In this document: positions 1-12,950 of the stretch, piece after piece
How positions within the stretch are numbered: position 1 is the first letter of the stretch
Layout: each line of letters begins with the position of its first letter
Assembly (NCBI GenBank): GCA_013399855.1
Contig: VXAY01004339.1
Location: forward strand, 205,022-269,021
Direction of reading: 5' to 3'
DNA length: 64,000 bases
Source of the DNA: Oxyruncus cristatus
Lineage: Eukaryota; Chordata; Aves; Passeriformes; Cotingidae
Notes under the pieces: generated by a model
The model's database searches: none
What the model saw: the letters and a program-made list of their open reading frames with translations, nothing else
What the model was told of the DNA's origin: nothing
Program-made: the position numbers and the translations under genes

Positions 1-3000
1 ATCTCTACTTCGTAGGCATCTGTTACCATTTGTTTATTAGTGTAACACTGAAGTAGGCACCAAGCTAAGATGTAAGCTACCTAGAATTTTAATAGTACAC
101 TTAAAGAACTCTGAATTATAAATGATAAAAGTCAAGGCAATAAAAGTTGAAACAATGTCCCATCACTGAAACTGAGACACAGTGCTACCACATGAGAGCA
201 GAAAACCCTGGATCCAGAAAAACTTTTTAATAAAAAAAGGTATTCAAGTAACTCCCAGTACTTCTGAAGAAGCCTGGATTCATCAGCATTTTTAAGAGCG
301 AGACATGCAAATACAGCCCCTACACATGCACACCCATTTCATAACTGACGAGACATTGCTGTTTCCATCTACCATAGACACTTGGTTTTACACAATAGTT
401 AAATGGTGACTTCCCATGTAATGTTTCATTTTTTGATTTCAACTTTGCTATTCAGGATGCAGAGAGAACAACTTCTTCTGGACAATTCACTCTATCCAAA
501 AATTACCACACTCTAACAAGTAACCAGCAACCCTTTACAAGAACACATGGAAATTTGATACTGCAAGACTGTTTTGAGTATTGTTTCTGTGGAGTGAGCT
601 TAACTGATTTCCTTAAGCAAAACAGTGAGCTAGCTGTGAGCCAACTCAGTCAGAAGTACAATGTCAAAGTGAACTCCAAAAAGACTGTCCCGCACATCTA
701 TGTCAAGTTTTGCCAAGCTCCTTAACAACACTTTCAACTCAGTTATTTTGTATTCCCCAGTTAGATTTTGGAAAAAAAAATAAACTAACAACAGAAGGGA
801 TTAAAATACCTGCTAGGAAAGTATCATGGGCATGTCATTACTATGATTTCTGTATGCAGACCAGGAGTTCTCTCGTGTTAACAACATTTATGCACTTTCT
901 CTCTAAGAACACATCATCCATTAAACTGTAGTTTTTCTATTTGTCACTATGAAATAACTTTGCAAACGACTGGGTACCCCACCCACCTAGAAAGAAAATG
1001 TTGCTAGGGGATAAAAGCAAAGAATTATCCTTAGGACAGTGAACTCTTTAGGACAACAAGCCATCTTAATCAGAAAAAAAAAATGGATAAGGAAATATTT
1101 AATAGCACAACATTTTGAAATACAGTGTTACTTAGAATGCATTATTTCTCTAGTATATGTTCCCCTAGCTAGGTGTATGAAAAAAAAATAGAGACTGAGA
1201 AGTCTTTCCAAAGAGGTATGGTAACCATAATTCTTTAGCTATTTTAATTTGTTTATGAAAGTACTGTTGTGCTATGAACTTCTCTAGTTTCAAGTGAAAT
1301 TCAACTGCTCTTCATCAATGAAAAGCATGCTAACACTTTATTACTGCTTATCAGCATAACTGAGCTAAAAGTCATTTGGAAGTCTGGAGCACTAATCTTT
1401 GTTACAATTATGTTGACTTTAGATTAAATGGAGACTACTTATCTTCCTTTTAATGTTTCTTAATAATGCAGTGAACAAAATTCAGCACCAAACTTCCTTC
1501 AAGTGCACTTATGATACACTTACACGGTCATTCAACATATCATTAGAAAAATATTTAACAAATCTATTTTGGTGCATCCGAAAAAAAATTAAACATTCCC
1601 CCTGCTTTAATGGATCAGACATTAAGTTAGTGTTCTGAAGGACTCAGAAGCACAAATCATCGGACTACAGATATGTAGACAGGTTCCTAGAATATAATTG
1701 ATTTCAATGCTGAGTGAGATCATATACAGTCTGCAAGGGGAACACTGTACTTCCTGAATATTAGGCTTGCTCAAAAGTCTGTCTTGAAAGGGTTATCTCT
1801 GCAAGATAATAGAAACTCATCTACTTTTTGTACATGGAGCTTATATACAAGAAGATCACACCAAAGTGGCTGTAACACTATGAGCAAAGGCTCCCGTTCA
1901 CTGCTGCTGACAGCCATACCCCTTGCCATGGTTAGGTAAACCATTAGATAGTAAATACACCTACTGATAGTTTTTCCATTGTAAAGCTACCATAACATAC
2001 TAATATCCCCAAAGCCTGAGAAAATGGTAAATCCAGGTCTGTTGAGAGGGCATAAGGGAATAGAAGTATCCAAGTTGTAGATACTGTTCTTTTAAGTTCT
2101 TGGGTCCCGGACAAATGCTTTTTTTTTTTTTTGCCCTAGCCTTTTCAATCAGGCAGCCTAAGAATTCAGTGAAATGCAAACCAAAGGTTACTAACACCCT
2201 TGGAGAAGTTTTCCCCTAAAACTTTCTGAAGAGCTCCAGTCTTGATTTGAGACTGCCATCTAGAACAACTTCGCTAATTACTGTAATAGACAAGATACAA
2301 ACATTGGAGCACCACATTTATTTCTGACTACAGTGTTTTTGCTTCCAAGTTCTATCTGTTGAATTCCATATCAAACAAAAGGTTTCCTGAGGCAGACTCT
2401 TACTCTAACCAGTCACACTTTCAGTAAGTAGGACAATAAATAATGTCCAAGACAATACAACTAGTAACATTACCCAGGTCCAAATAACTACAGGTGAAAG
2501 ACACTTCATGCAGCATATCTGATAAACATTGACTGTGTCTTCAAGATGATAGGACAACTTTTTGGGTTTTTTTAAAGCAAGTATAATGAAAGCCTACTAT
2601 ATTTACACAAGACCCTGGCAGGTAATGGTTCAGTTCAGAAGCTCTTCAGAGCACAGTACTTAATGGCTTAGAAGTTGCACTTACCGAAGTTGCACTTACA
2701 GAAGCTTCTGTAACATCTGACCCACTAATGACTCACTAATATCATCTATCTCTTCCACAGATGTGTAAAAACACGGGGATGGAACACTTCAGACAAAATC
2801 ACCTGTTCTTAAGCATTAGATGCTCTATTGCTCTTTCTTTCAAAATAAATTGGAAAAAGCCATGTAGGCTGTATACAAGCCCCAAAATTATCAAATTTGC
2901 TTTTTTCCCCTTTCATATTTGATGCGTCAAGTTTCCCAGATTGTATCTCTACCTTTTCACTAAAATTCCTTAGGACAGAGACCGTTGTCAGAGTGGATGC

Positions 3001-4990
3001 AGACAGCCACCAATTTGCTATGCCACAGCTGAAGTCAACATTGTAATGCCTCATTGCTTCCCATTGCTCAACACTTAATATTTAACAGTTAGTGGCCAAT
3101 TTTAAGTTCATTTTTTGTCAAAAATTGATACCACTTGAAAGACAACCCTCCATGTAACATTAATACTTCTCTTCCTGAAGGCAAAACACAAGGTGTTCCC
3201 CACAGCCCTTATGGCAGATTCAACATCAAGACAAGAACCTTAAAAACCTTAGCAGATAAAGTTAGTGGTCAACAATTATTTGTTTTACTCCTTCACAAGA
3301 TAAAGATCTGCCACACAGATCATCAAGCTTCACAGAAACTGAAATGCCCTAGAGAAGCTTGCAGTCTAGGTATGTTCTTTAATCCTCTGCATAAAGAATG
3401 TCAGAAATTCAGTAACATTCATACCTGCTTTGTTGCAACATGTCTCTGAAACGTGTTGACATTAAAGAAGCATCCAGACATATTTGCTGAAGTCAGGGAA
3501 AGACTGTTTTTGTAATTTATAACTCTTAACACACAGCTATTTATCTGAAAAAAGGTATGACTGTTTGATGCATATAAACCAAATAATTTTGCTAATTACT
3601 GAACAACCTAGTTAGTACTTTGGATGAAAACAGTTTTGCAACTGTAAGAGAATGGAGATCTAAAAGAAAACTAGCAATTTTGCATTCAAATTATCACAAA
3701 ACTCATTGCTCATTTGAATTCTACTGCTCATATTAAATTGCTATGGGATTCAGAAATTGAAACTGTATTCTACTTTAAATTTCTGCTAGTGTTCAAAGCA
3801 GATACTTATGAGTCTCCAGTAACAGCAGTTAAAACTCCAGAAGCTCTGTCACAGCTTTGCATTATAACAAATACTTGAATATTTCATATATTGTGAATTT
3901 CATGAGGGCACAATGAAGTTCAAAACATGTACTCTAGAAGGAATTTTGCCTTAGCAGACACCATCTCATTCTAAAGAAGATGTGATTGGGAGAAAAGATT
4001 TCTCACAATTTCTTTTTGATATCAAGTAAGAAAAAAGCTGTACAAACTAGATTTATCCTGGCAGACAGTTTAAGTCACTTCTGAACTACTGAGCCTCACT
4101 GTTCTCCTAATTTTTTAAAATCCATAGAGCTTGAACAGGAACTTAGCAACAAGCATTTGGCTGCATCTTGGAACTTAGCTGTCAAGTATCTAAGCCACTG
4201 GCAGATTAGATGAACAGTCACAACAGCTGCAGAAACACCCATCTGGGCAAACTCAAGAGGAGAAAACCACCCAGACGTGCAGAGTCACAAGTTAAAGGTC
4301 CTTTGAAAGAAACTATTCTAGGTCTCAACCCTCCTCCTCTTTTTCCTTCGCCCAAAAGATAATGCTTTAGAGAGCTTTTTGTTGTAGGGTTTTTTCAGTT
4401 TCTTTTTAACAATGATGTTGCTATCAATACCTTTTCCGTAACTTCTCACAGATTCTTATCACAGAATATTCTGAGTTGGAGGGGACCCACAAGGATCATC
4501 AAGCCTAACTCTTAAGTGAATGACCCGTATGGGAATCAAACCTGCAATCTTGGTGTTTTTAGCACTGTGCTGTAATCAACTCAGCTAATCTCACTGGTAA
4601 AAACCCCAGAGATTTCACCCCAACTTTGTCACTGTCAGTGAAATAAAATTCATAAAGTTCATGAACAGATCCTCATTGCTTCTTCCTCTTCCTCTTTTAT
4701 AAGTAGGGAGTGTACAGTTCTTATTTCATTAAAGATTTTTTTAAACTATGTAAATTATAGTTCAGCTCTGAAAGATACTAGATAATTAGAGAAATTCATT
4801 ATAATCTGCAGTAATTAGGAGACTTCACATAACTTCTTGTAATAGTGATTTTCTTAGCAATTCTTTTCAAAGTTAAGCAAGGGTAACAGGTAAGCAATAA
4901 AAACTTTCACACTGATACACGGTATTTTTACATTGTTAGTTTTAAGCATATACTGCAGAAGGTTATTCAGGACTTAGTACTAGTACTTAC
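1..4990 (-). other. STK17A: STK17A intron 2 (partial)
   Basis: This stretch follows the splice donor of STK17A exon 2 and runs off the left edge. I looked on the minus strand for the next kinase exon, expected to carry the catalytic-loop H-L-D-L-K motif, and did not find it. Apart from one SINE near 4.46-4.60 kb the DNA is AT-rich single-copy-looking sequence with short A/T runs. A small tandem duplication of GAAGTTGCACTTAC type lies near 2669-2703. Confidence 0.8.
4457..4597 (-). mobile_element. tRNA-Ile/CR1 composite SINE (TguSINE1-like)
   Basis: Read on the minus strand, the right half (about 4597 to 4521) resembles a tRNA-Ile gene. It has an A-box-like TTAGCTGAGTTGATTA, a stretch around GTGCTAAAAACACCAAG at the anticodon arm, and a B-box-like GGTTTGATTCC. 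The left half (about 4513 to 4457) matches the 3' end of a CR1 LINE, with TTGATGATCC followed by the CAACTCAGAATATTCTG segment. This head-plus-tail design is that of the passerine SINEs that borrow CR1 reverse transcriptase. Many C-to-T type changes show it is an old, dead copy. No clear target-site duplication was found. Confidence 0.8.
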
Positions 4991-5203
4991 TATTCCAGGA
5001 CTAAAATCATCTCTGTTGCAGTTTCATAAACTTCATGCAAGTTAATGACCCAAAGATTGCATTGTGCCAGCTCAAGGACTGCAATTTCGTGGATTACTTC
5101 CATCCGACAGTCTTGGCCCTTTCTTCTTTTTCTCATGAATTTTGCTGCAAACTCTTTTTCAGTGTCTTTCTGGATACACTTCTTCACCACTGCAAATTTT
5201 CCC
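4991..5203 (-). CDS. STK17A: STK17A (DRAK1) exon 2: N-lobe of the kinase domain
   Basis: STK17A is a nuclear and cytoplasmic serine/threonine kinase of the death-associated-protein-kinase family. This exon starts after a TTTCAG acceptor and ends before a GTAAGT donor. Its 213 bases give one base to a split Arg codon, 70 full codons, and two bases of a following Tyr codon. It encodes the rest of the glycine-rich loop (G-K-F-A-V-V), the ATP-anchoring lysine in F-A-A-K-F (residue 82 counting from the exon 1 Met) and the helix-C glutamate in H-E-I-A-V-L-E (residue 100). The basic stretch RKRRKGQDC is typical of DRAK kinases. The text F-M-R-K-R-R-K, L-A-Q and H-E-V-Y-E-T-A matches my recollection of STK17A better than STK17B, which has F-L-K-K-R-R-R and L-A-K at these places. 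No stop or frameshift is present. Confidence 0.95.
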
Positions 5204-6892
5204 CTGAAATTAAATAAGAATTATTTATAATATATATACTGACAACTTCAGTACTGTGCTTATAAATTAACATCTCAGGAAACTGGGACCAAATCCTTAT
5301 TAATGGGTACATTTAAAATTTATTCCAAATTTAGAGAGATGCCTACCTGAGTGATGATCCCTGTGGTTAAAAGTTAGGAACACCACAGCCTACAATGTAA
5401 TACAACCTCCATGAAAAAGAAGGAATTTAAAAAAATCTATCAATTCAAAGAATCTGAATTTCAAAGATAACGAATAAAAAAGCTGTGCTAGTTCCCAAGA
5501 TAAGGTTATCCTCAAAATGTTAATTAAAAAAGCTGGCAAAACCAAAATGTACAAGTTTAGGCAAATTGAAGGCAATTTATGCTTTCTCTGACTACCTCAC
5601 AGTAACCCAGTTATTGTTTTCTCAAGTATTCCACCATATTCAAGGGAAGAGTAACCGAACCCTGTTCTATTTGCCAGGCACGATCCAGACTCTACTCTGC
5701 ATTTTCAAAGATGGTACTTTGTATTTTCACCATGGTATATTCCAAATGATAAGACCCAGAGTTTTTTCATTGTTAAACAGTTCTCAAAATCCCTTAGTCT
5801 CACTGTGTAAGTACGCAACATGGATGATTTAAAAAAATTGAGCAGCTTGACTAACATGACGCTTTCTAATAGAATTTTTGCAGCAATACTAGGGTGAACA
5901 GGAAGGCACACTGAGCAGAGCTGAGCACAGTGCTCAGCCCACGTTAATGAGCATAATAAACACACAGCTGATGATACACCAAGCCAGCAGGGCAGCTAAA
6001 ATCACACTGCAGCACTTACGTCAGGAGGCTTTCCCCACAGTACTTTGGCTGAAGTGCCTGCTCTAAACTTCCCTGCAATAGTCCCGCACCACCTAGTCCA
6101 CTCAGTTTCATTCATACAGTGCTGATTTTTAGACTGAAAAGGTTTTTTAATTAATACCTGTCATCTAACGAACGATGAATTCTCATACTTTGAAGTATAG
6201 TAATCTTACTTTAGTTCTTACCATACTGACATAATCTTCGTCAAAACTATCTTTTTTTGTTTATATGTAAACATTTTCTTATAAAGCTGCAGGAATAGCT
6301 TGGAGATCTTTATTTTGGTTCTTAACTTATTGTAGGGTTGCCAAAACCAAAATAGTAGTCTTCATCTGTTTTGGAATACAATTACAACGGGTTTTGCCTC
6401 TCCCACCTCCAAGCCGAAGTTCACAGAATTAACTAATTCAGCTCATGTCAAAGTTTTCACTCTCACGTCTCCTGACCTGCTGGCAGAACACTGCTATCCA
6501 TGAAATGTAACTGCTAAACCCAGTCATGGTCAGTTTCCTTTTAATAGGCATTTGTTTCAAAATCACAGTCTAAATGGATCAAGTCGAATAAAAAACAAAG
6601 TGGGTATTTGCTGGGCAATCTCAATAAAATAACTGGACTCATACCACTGATACAGCCACAGTTATTCATCTAGGAATAATATTTTTGTGTGAGCACACAT
6701 TATCTACAGCACAATGTCTATTTAGACTAGATCACAGCCCAGCCCACCAGATGTCTGGTGTAAGTAGACAAACAGTAAGAATATGCTTTCAGTGTCCTGA
6801 ATAAAATTTTTTGGGAGAAAATTCTTAATTGTTAATGTATACACAAAGACAATATTATAGAGCTTTACAAATGCATGAAAAAAATATTACAG

Positions 6893-6952
6893 TATATATA
6901 CTGTATATACAGTATGTATACTACATATACAGTATATACTGTATATATCCAA
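6893..6952. repeat. Palindromic TA-rich repeat (TATACTGTATATACAG units)
   Basis: The stretch is built from repeated, partly inverted units of the kind ATATACTGTATATACAGTATGTATAC. Because the unit (ACAGTATATACTGT) is its own reverse complement, the tract can fold into hairpins on either strand. Open frames on both strands here, rich in Tyr and Ile, are produced by the repeat and are not genes. Confidence 0.85.
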
Positions 6953-7384
6953 TATACAGCTATGCATTTATCAACAGTGTTAAAATACTTGCTGAAGTTC
7001 TTAGCACCAAAAGCGTCACAAGAAAACAAAAACCAATTGGTGACTATGCTGATAAGAAAAAACCCCAACAGATAAAGATAAATCGAGAAACTAACAGATA
7101 AGCCCTTTAACACCAAGTTAGTCTAATACCTGATAGATACTAAGCCTTTATTCCAAAACATCTAGGCCCCTTCCTGGGTTCAGCCTTCTCTGATTTCCTC
7201 AAATAGTCTCTGAATGCACTGCTTCCTTCTGATTGAACATTGACTTAGCACAGTCAAAAGTTTTTAGTTCTACCACCAGGGAAGGACCTAGAGAAAGCTG
7301 CTTAGAAAAGTTTAAAATCTGTATAATACAGCTTTCAAGCACTGTGCTGTTCTGAATTACATACAAAATCTATCCGGAAGCAAG

Positions 7385-7600
7385 TTAATTAGCCTAATGA
7401 GCACCGATGTTGCCGATTCATCGCGCATTAGTCATTATGGAAATAAAACAGTGTTCATGGAGCAGCAAGAGAGAGCAAGAGCCACCACCGTGTGTGTGGC
7501 CACGCATGTCCTGTTTAGCTGAGCTGGCCAGAAGCCTGATAGGTGACGTAATTAAAAGGACAGGTTACACGGGAGTTCAGTTGGCTGACAAATAATAATT
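7385..7600. promoter_or_regulatory. Candidate conserved intronic regulatory element
   Basis: Inside an AT-rich intron this block has a cluster of CpGs (GCACCGATG, TTGCCGATTC and ATCGCGCATTA, about 7401-7430). It also has two homeodomain-type ATTA cores at 7427-7430 and 7434-7437, an AT-rich ATGGAAATAAA segment right after them, and a CREB/ATF-like TGACGTAA at 7544-7551 followed by TTAAAA. CpG retention and dense motif-like words are typical of conserved enhancers. Conservation itself cannot be seen from one sequence, so this is only a candidate. Confidence 0.3.
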
Positions 7601-9454
7601 CTTTGTTGTCTGAGACCAAGAATCCTGCCCAGATTCTTTATGGTTATGCCTATAATTAGAGCTATTTAACTGCTACCTGTTAGAACTCATCTTTTCTGAA
7701 TACAATCCCCAAAAAGATCAAACTTGACAAACCTGATGGTTATAACTAACTAGTAGAACTATTTACTGTGCAGTGATCTAGATTCATGTCTGAGAAAATT
7801 TCAGAGCTAAGATCCAAAGATAGCTGTATGGTTAAGCCAAAGATAAATTTTAAAGAATTACTTTTCCATTGAGAAAGAATAGAGATAGACAGCTATAAAC
7901 AACCTTTCTTACAAAGTATACATTGCACAAACTTCATCTTTGCTTTCGTTAAACCCTAAAAAAATATATCAAACAGTGAAAAGAGTGTTAGATCCCATCA
8001 TTGGTAGTTCAGTGTATTGAGAAGAGCTAGTAGAGAAAACATTGCATGGAAAGAAAACCAATTTTGAGATGAAAAACTTAACACACATTTCCCAAGTTGA
8101 AAACAGACTACCAGTCATCCCAACATAAATAAAAATGCTTTGGAGGGAGAAAAGAACAAGAAATTAGAAGTAGTTCTCAGTCCTCACGAGAATCTTATTC
8201 AAGAGTCATGATTTAAGATAAATCACATCTGATTACAAAGAAGCTCAATGTCACCTTTTCAGACTGCCAAAAGAATTTGCATTGTTTCATCAGGCACACA
8301 TTATAGCTTAAAGGAAAAGTGTCAAATCACAAATAAAGTATCAAGTCAGATAAGCAGGAACATTTATGTCACACCAACTAATTTTTGTTGTCCTAGGTTA
8401 AGAACAACAAAGAACTAACCTTATATTAACCATTAATTTTGAAGTGACCTATAAAACACTGTCACCATAACAAATGCAGGAATAACAGCAATTCCTGTGA
8501 AGATACTTACTTTTTATAAAGTTCAAAAAACTTTTCTGAGATCCACAATACTATATGCAATCTATTACATAACTCATATAAAATTTTTTTTTCTGAAGTG
8601 TGGGCTTTTTCCCCTAACAGTTTGGATTTCCAAACAGCAAAGTGCAGGGATTCCATTTCTGATGTCCACGAACAGTTTATTCCATCAATTTATTCTCAAA
8701 TGGTGAAACCAACTACTTGCAAGTCTTACTCTTCACTTCTTCCATTTTCACTTAGTTCCACAACTATTTCACCCCAGTCATGCCTCTGCAGAAAGCTGGT
8801 GAGGACAGAAGTGTGACAGCAGGTACATTCTCACTGATGCACAAAATTGTACAAGTGTCATGTCCTGCTAAGATGCACATTACTGAAAGCTACCTGAGAA
8901 ATACAAAAGTTCATGCCAGAGTTGTTTTTCTTTTGGGGGAAAAAAAAGATTTAAGACATCCGTTATCTGTTCATGAAACTACAGCCAGGTAACTCAGGAA
9001 CAAAGAATATTTCAGTCTCCTCAGATGATTACAGTGTTTCTTATTCTTAGGTTTGGGTGGAGAATGAGCTTGTCTGCTTAAATAAAAAACAGGGAATGAG
9101 AGGAACCAACTGAATTGCACTAGACTTATTTACATGTGTGCACTGCACACATTATTTCACTAGAAGATCATCTATTTTGGATCAATAATTTAAGGTGACT
9201 GTTTTACCTTCCAGAAGATAGGGAGACCAGTCATTTATGCCTTCCACCTCTAGCATCAGGAGTATTATTTTCTGTACACAGAAAATGATGATTTCCAATA
9301 TGGGCATAGCTTGTTTCACATTAAAAAAAAAAGTGCAATACTCTATCAACAAGCTGAAGAATTAATATTTTGTGTGTAATTAGGAGGTTTTTTGTTGAGG
9401 CAAATGAGCAAAGCAACTAAATATATTAGACTCTTTAAGGAAGCTCTAGGTAGG

Positions 9455-9545
9455 AGAAAATGTATTGTTCCCCATTTTACAGTACAAGCATGTACTGTGG
9501 CTTAAGCACAGATGGTAAGAGGAAGAGTTAAGCAATTGCTGTCTT
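9455..9545 (-). repeat. Possible MIR-type ancient SINE remnant
   Basis: The string TTGTTCCCCATTTTACAG followed, after a gap, by GGCTTAAGCACAGATGGTAAGAGG resembles the reverse-complement middle of the amniote MIR SINE (CCCATTTTACAG, then a TTAAG...CACA region). The similarity is short and by eye only. Confidence 0.3.
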
Positions 9546-12500
9546 GTCCTCTGCAAAGGTTACGCTACTTCAAACTAACCTAACTCAAGCTAGCACCGTC
9601 TGAAAACATTTAAGTCTCAGTGAGTTGATGAGAAGAGGCACCCTGAAAACATTCATCGCACATAAGTTTGATTTTAAATCTCATGCAACTGAAGATTTGT
9701 GTGAGAAGATTCTGACTTTGAGGGCAGTAAAATTACTAAGGCTGTGAAGACTGGACCAAAAATTCATATATTAAATAATTTCATTAAAAACTGCTATTTC
9801 CATGTCATCCCAAGCAACTTATAACAATTTCCTTTCCAGAGTGGCCATTATAACGAAGTTTTTGATATTCTTCTCAAATTAACCTGGCTTTCCTAACCAC
9901 TGTATCTCAATAGACTTGCAAACACCTTCTCAGTTACTGAATGAGGCAGCAGCATTTTGAAGCACATTAGCTTTACATTATCAAAGCAGTTTTTTCTCCA
10001 GTGAGCAGAACTAATGAAGCCTGACTTCCAGTGGGTTTGCACCCAAGTCCCTCTGGTGACATTGTGATCAGGTTCCTCCAGGCTCATGGACAACTTTCAG
10101 CAATGCTTCCCCCAGGACTTTTGCTTCCTAAGATGCCACCAGGGGCCTAAGCCTTGCTTGCATTGCTAGAACTACACCACCTTAATATTTTCCCATGTTC
10201 CCCCTTCTTCCCACTTTCTTCACACTCAGGTGAAAAGGGAGCAGAAAACAGAGGTTCCAAGTCCCATGGAAAGTTCAACATACATGTGTTGACAGACAGA
10301 ATCGGAGGCCCAAGAGCACACAGACCTGAGCTCATACAACAGCCCTGATCTCAGCAAAGGTGGTAAATCTTTGTTTTTTCTCCCCACTGTCAGTTTGAAA
10401 CAAAATTATACAAATGTTGTTACTATCAAACCCACCTAAAGTCCGGCTTTTAAATTATTTTGCTAATTCTGGGAAATGGGATGAGTCTAAAAAACTTGTC
10501 AGCAAATTCAGCTACCAAATTAGAATTATGATACATTATGTTGTGTGCACAAGGACTCCTTTTCATCTGGGATGAAAACCTGTCAGGCCTGGGTGCTAAT
10601 TTGTCCAAGACCTTTGTAAAGATAAACTTTACCCATGAGTAGAGAATTACACACTTTATGAACATGTAAAAGTGAAACAATTTGTGCTAACACATTATCA
10701 ATAAAATGACAGTTAAAAGTGGCAGAGACTTTCCAGCTATGCTTTGTCACAGAATTGGCAAAAAATGGTCTTTAATGGGAGTACTTGAGCCGAAGTATCC
10801 ACTTTTTAAAAATCAAAATGTAGTACAAAAAGAATTCAAAATTGTTGAATAAAAACCCAAGCACATACATTCAAGTGTATAGATTTATATATTCTAAGAG
10901 ACAAGATAGTGAAAACATTTGTGAAGTTGAGGAGAGAAAAAGACAGTCTGAACCAAAATATGTGCAACTTGCACAAAAACAAGACAAACACTTAGAACGT
11001 CACTTAACTCTTTTAACGTAACTACAGGTGCAAAACCACAACCTTCATGCGAAGGTCATCTTTAAATATAGTTCTGATCAAAAAACATTGCTCACAAAAA
11101 AAGCCATGCTCAGATTTACTTGTTTAAACTGCAGACTAATACTTGTTGCAGTACTTAATTCCTGTTCATAGTGTAAAAGCTAATAATCTCAGTTGTACTT
11201 TTTTGCGCCAGAAGGAACCTTCATCCATTTCATGTTCTGATTAAGCCAATGACTATCACCCAGCTCTAAGAGAAACTCTAATTCCATGGCAGAACTGCAA
11301 AATATTTTCTAAAAACTCATCTGAACTTCAAATTAAAAAAAAAAAAAAGCAGAAGTGATACCAGTACATCCTGCTCTATACTGCTCCTATGCCTTCTTGG
11401 CTGTTTCTTAGAATTTCGGCTGATTTGTAGCCTGTATTTAGTCAGCTTTAGTTTCCAGGCCTCGGACAATGTTGTCACAACATGCTAAAAAAAGCTTTCT
11501 TACTGTAAGGGATGTTTCTCCCACCTGCTTCCCATGGGAACGCTTTAGTTCACTATGTTTAAACAGGTATTATCCTATTAATACATCAGAGGTACTAAGT
11601 GAGCATTAAGGTAACACCTAGGCAACCTCAAAAATTGTTAGAGATATTTACTGCAGCTACATTTGCTTTGAAACTCCTTTTCAGCTCCAAAGGGGTTCGT
11701 TTTGCTGCTGTATAAACTGAGCTACACAGCTAGCATAACTTGAAAAAGAACATACATTGAGAAAGGTGTCTTGTCATACATATATCCTGTGGTATTCCAT
11801 CTAATCTTTTTTATCTGAATACTCTTGAGATGAAGTACATGCAATTCTAGGTACAGCGTTTCTCTTTTTGTAAGAAGTGACAGAATTTCAGACAAAAATA
11901 GTGGTGCTGAAACTCCATATCTGTAGCTCTCAATATGCAAAAACTTTCCAACAAGAATTTTTGCCTCAAACCTTGCTTTCTATCAGACAGGTGTTGAAAT
12001 CATAAATGGACTAAACCTTGCGTGTGGAATCACTTCCAAAATCAAGATTTTCACCAGCTTTTTAACTCTTTGAAAAGTTCCACCATTAGGTTATTCTCAA
12101 GCATTTATTACCCCAAACGAGTCTGGAGTTGTTTTTCCGCATGCCACAGACTACAAAGCGCAAGGAGAAAAGGGGGGGGAGGAAGGGCAGGTTTTCCTTT
12201 CCAATGGAATTCTACAGCATTACTCACTACTCCACACCGGCTTCCAGGGAACACCACACCACCTTCCCAGTCAGATTCACAATGCTGAGGAGCCGAAGGT
12301 GACTTTTCCAGCAGGAGGAGGGACAGCGGGGGGCACTGCCGCCTCCCCGCACCCTTCCAGCCAAGCCAGTGCCATGTGCACGTCCATGGGCTGACCCACC
12401 GCAGGCAGAGCCACCGCTAGGTGTCCCTGGACGCGGCTGTGCCGCCAGGGCAGACACCCCGCAACGGTGGGTCCCCTCAACCTCTCGGCCCCGCTCCTTC

Positions 12501-12553
12501 CTCTGCCATCGAGCTGGGCTTGGCCGGAGCGGCGGGGGAGGCACCGCGCTCAC

Positions 12554-12735
12554 CTGCCGAGCTCCCGGCCGGGGCTGAGGCTGTACCGCTCCTGGAAGGG
12601 CTCCGTGCGGATGGGCGTGCGGATCTCGTCCAGGACCCCGCCCCGCCGGCCGGATCGCCCGGCAGCGGGCTGAGGCGGCGGCGGCGGCCAGTCACCGCGG
12701 GAGCGACCGGGTGGCGGCTTCTCGTCGGGGCTCAT
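12554..12735 (-). CDS. STK17A: STK17A (DRAK1) exon 1: start codon and N-terminus
   Basis: The ATG at 12735-12733 opens 60 codons plus two bases before a GTGAGC donor. The reading M-S-P-D-E-K-P parallels the M-x-P-x-E-K-P start of mammalian STK17A as I recall it, which is why this start is chosen. The frame stays open upstream, but only a GTG codon (12759) and no ATG was noticed. The N-terminus is Gly/Arg/Pro-rich with a run of five prolines (residues 17-21), likely disordered. It is followed by the family-typical E-I-R...R-T-E-P-F-Q segment (37-48) and by R-E-L-G-R, the first half of the glycine-rich ATP loop. The loop is completed by exon 2 (AG|G = Arg61). With exon 2 this gives the first 131 residues of the kinase. 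Confidence 0.95.
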
Positions 12736-12942
12736 GGCGCGGGGCTTCTCCTTCGGCACGGAGACTCCTTCTCCTGCTCCCTTGCCCTCCCGGTCTCCGT
12801 CCCGCTCCCGGCCCGGCTCCCGGCAGCCGCTGCCGCCGCGGGCTCGCGCACAGCAGCGGGCAGNCGCCCCGCGCGCGCCTCGCCTTGGCGGGCGGGACGG
12901 CCGGGCAGCGCCGCCTGGCGGCGGCCGCTGTAGGCGGCGGCT

Positions 12943-12950
12943 TCACGTCA
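12943..12950. promoter_or_regulatory. CRE-like site (TGACGTGA on the minus strand)
   Basis: TCACGTCA on the plus strand reads TGACGTGA on the minus strand. This is one mismatch from the CREB/ATF consensus and lies about 208 bases upstream of the STK17A ATG at the outer edge of the CpG island. Its position suits a promoter element; binding is inferred. Confidence 0.4.

Larger units (their letters stand above)
5204..12553 (-). other. STK17A: STK17A intron 1
   Basis: This 7.35-kb intron joins exon 1 (donor GTGAGC at 12553) to exon 2 (acceptor ending at 5204). It is in phase 2, splitting an AG|G arginine codon. The DNA is mostly AT-rich with no convincing exon on either strand. Notable contents are a palindromic TA-rich repeat near 6.9 kb, a CpG-bearing candidate regulatory block at 7.4-7.6 kb, and a possible ancient SINE remnant near 9.46 kb. 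Near 12.15-12.3 kb there is a G-rich shoulder leading into the promoter CpG island. Confidence 0.9.

Noticed and set aside
4521..4597. Functional tRNA-Ile gene
   Set aside because: It has many substitutions in the arms and B box and is fused directly to a CR1 tail, so it is a SINE head.
1..4990. STK17A exon 3
   Set aside because: No minus-strand frame with the expected Y-A-A-G-G-E-I-F start or H-L-D-L-K catalytic loop was found, so it must lie beyond the window.
12736..12759. Upstream in-frame extension of STK17A from a GTG codon
   Set aside because: It needs a non-ATG start, whereas the ATG at 12735 matches the known N-terminus pattern of STK17A.
12421..12933. 170-codon plus-strand frame in the CpG island
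   Set aside because: Stops are rare in GC-rich DNA; it is antisense to STK17A exon 1 and contains the ambiguous base.
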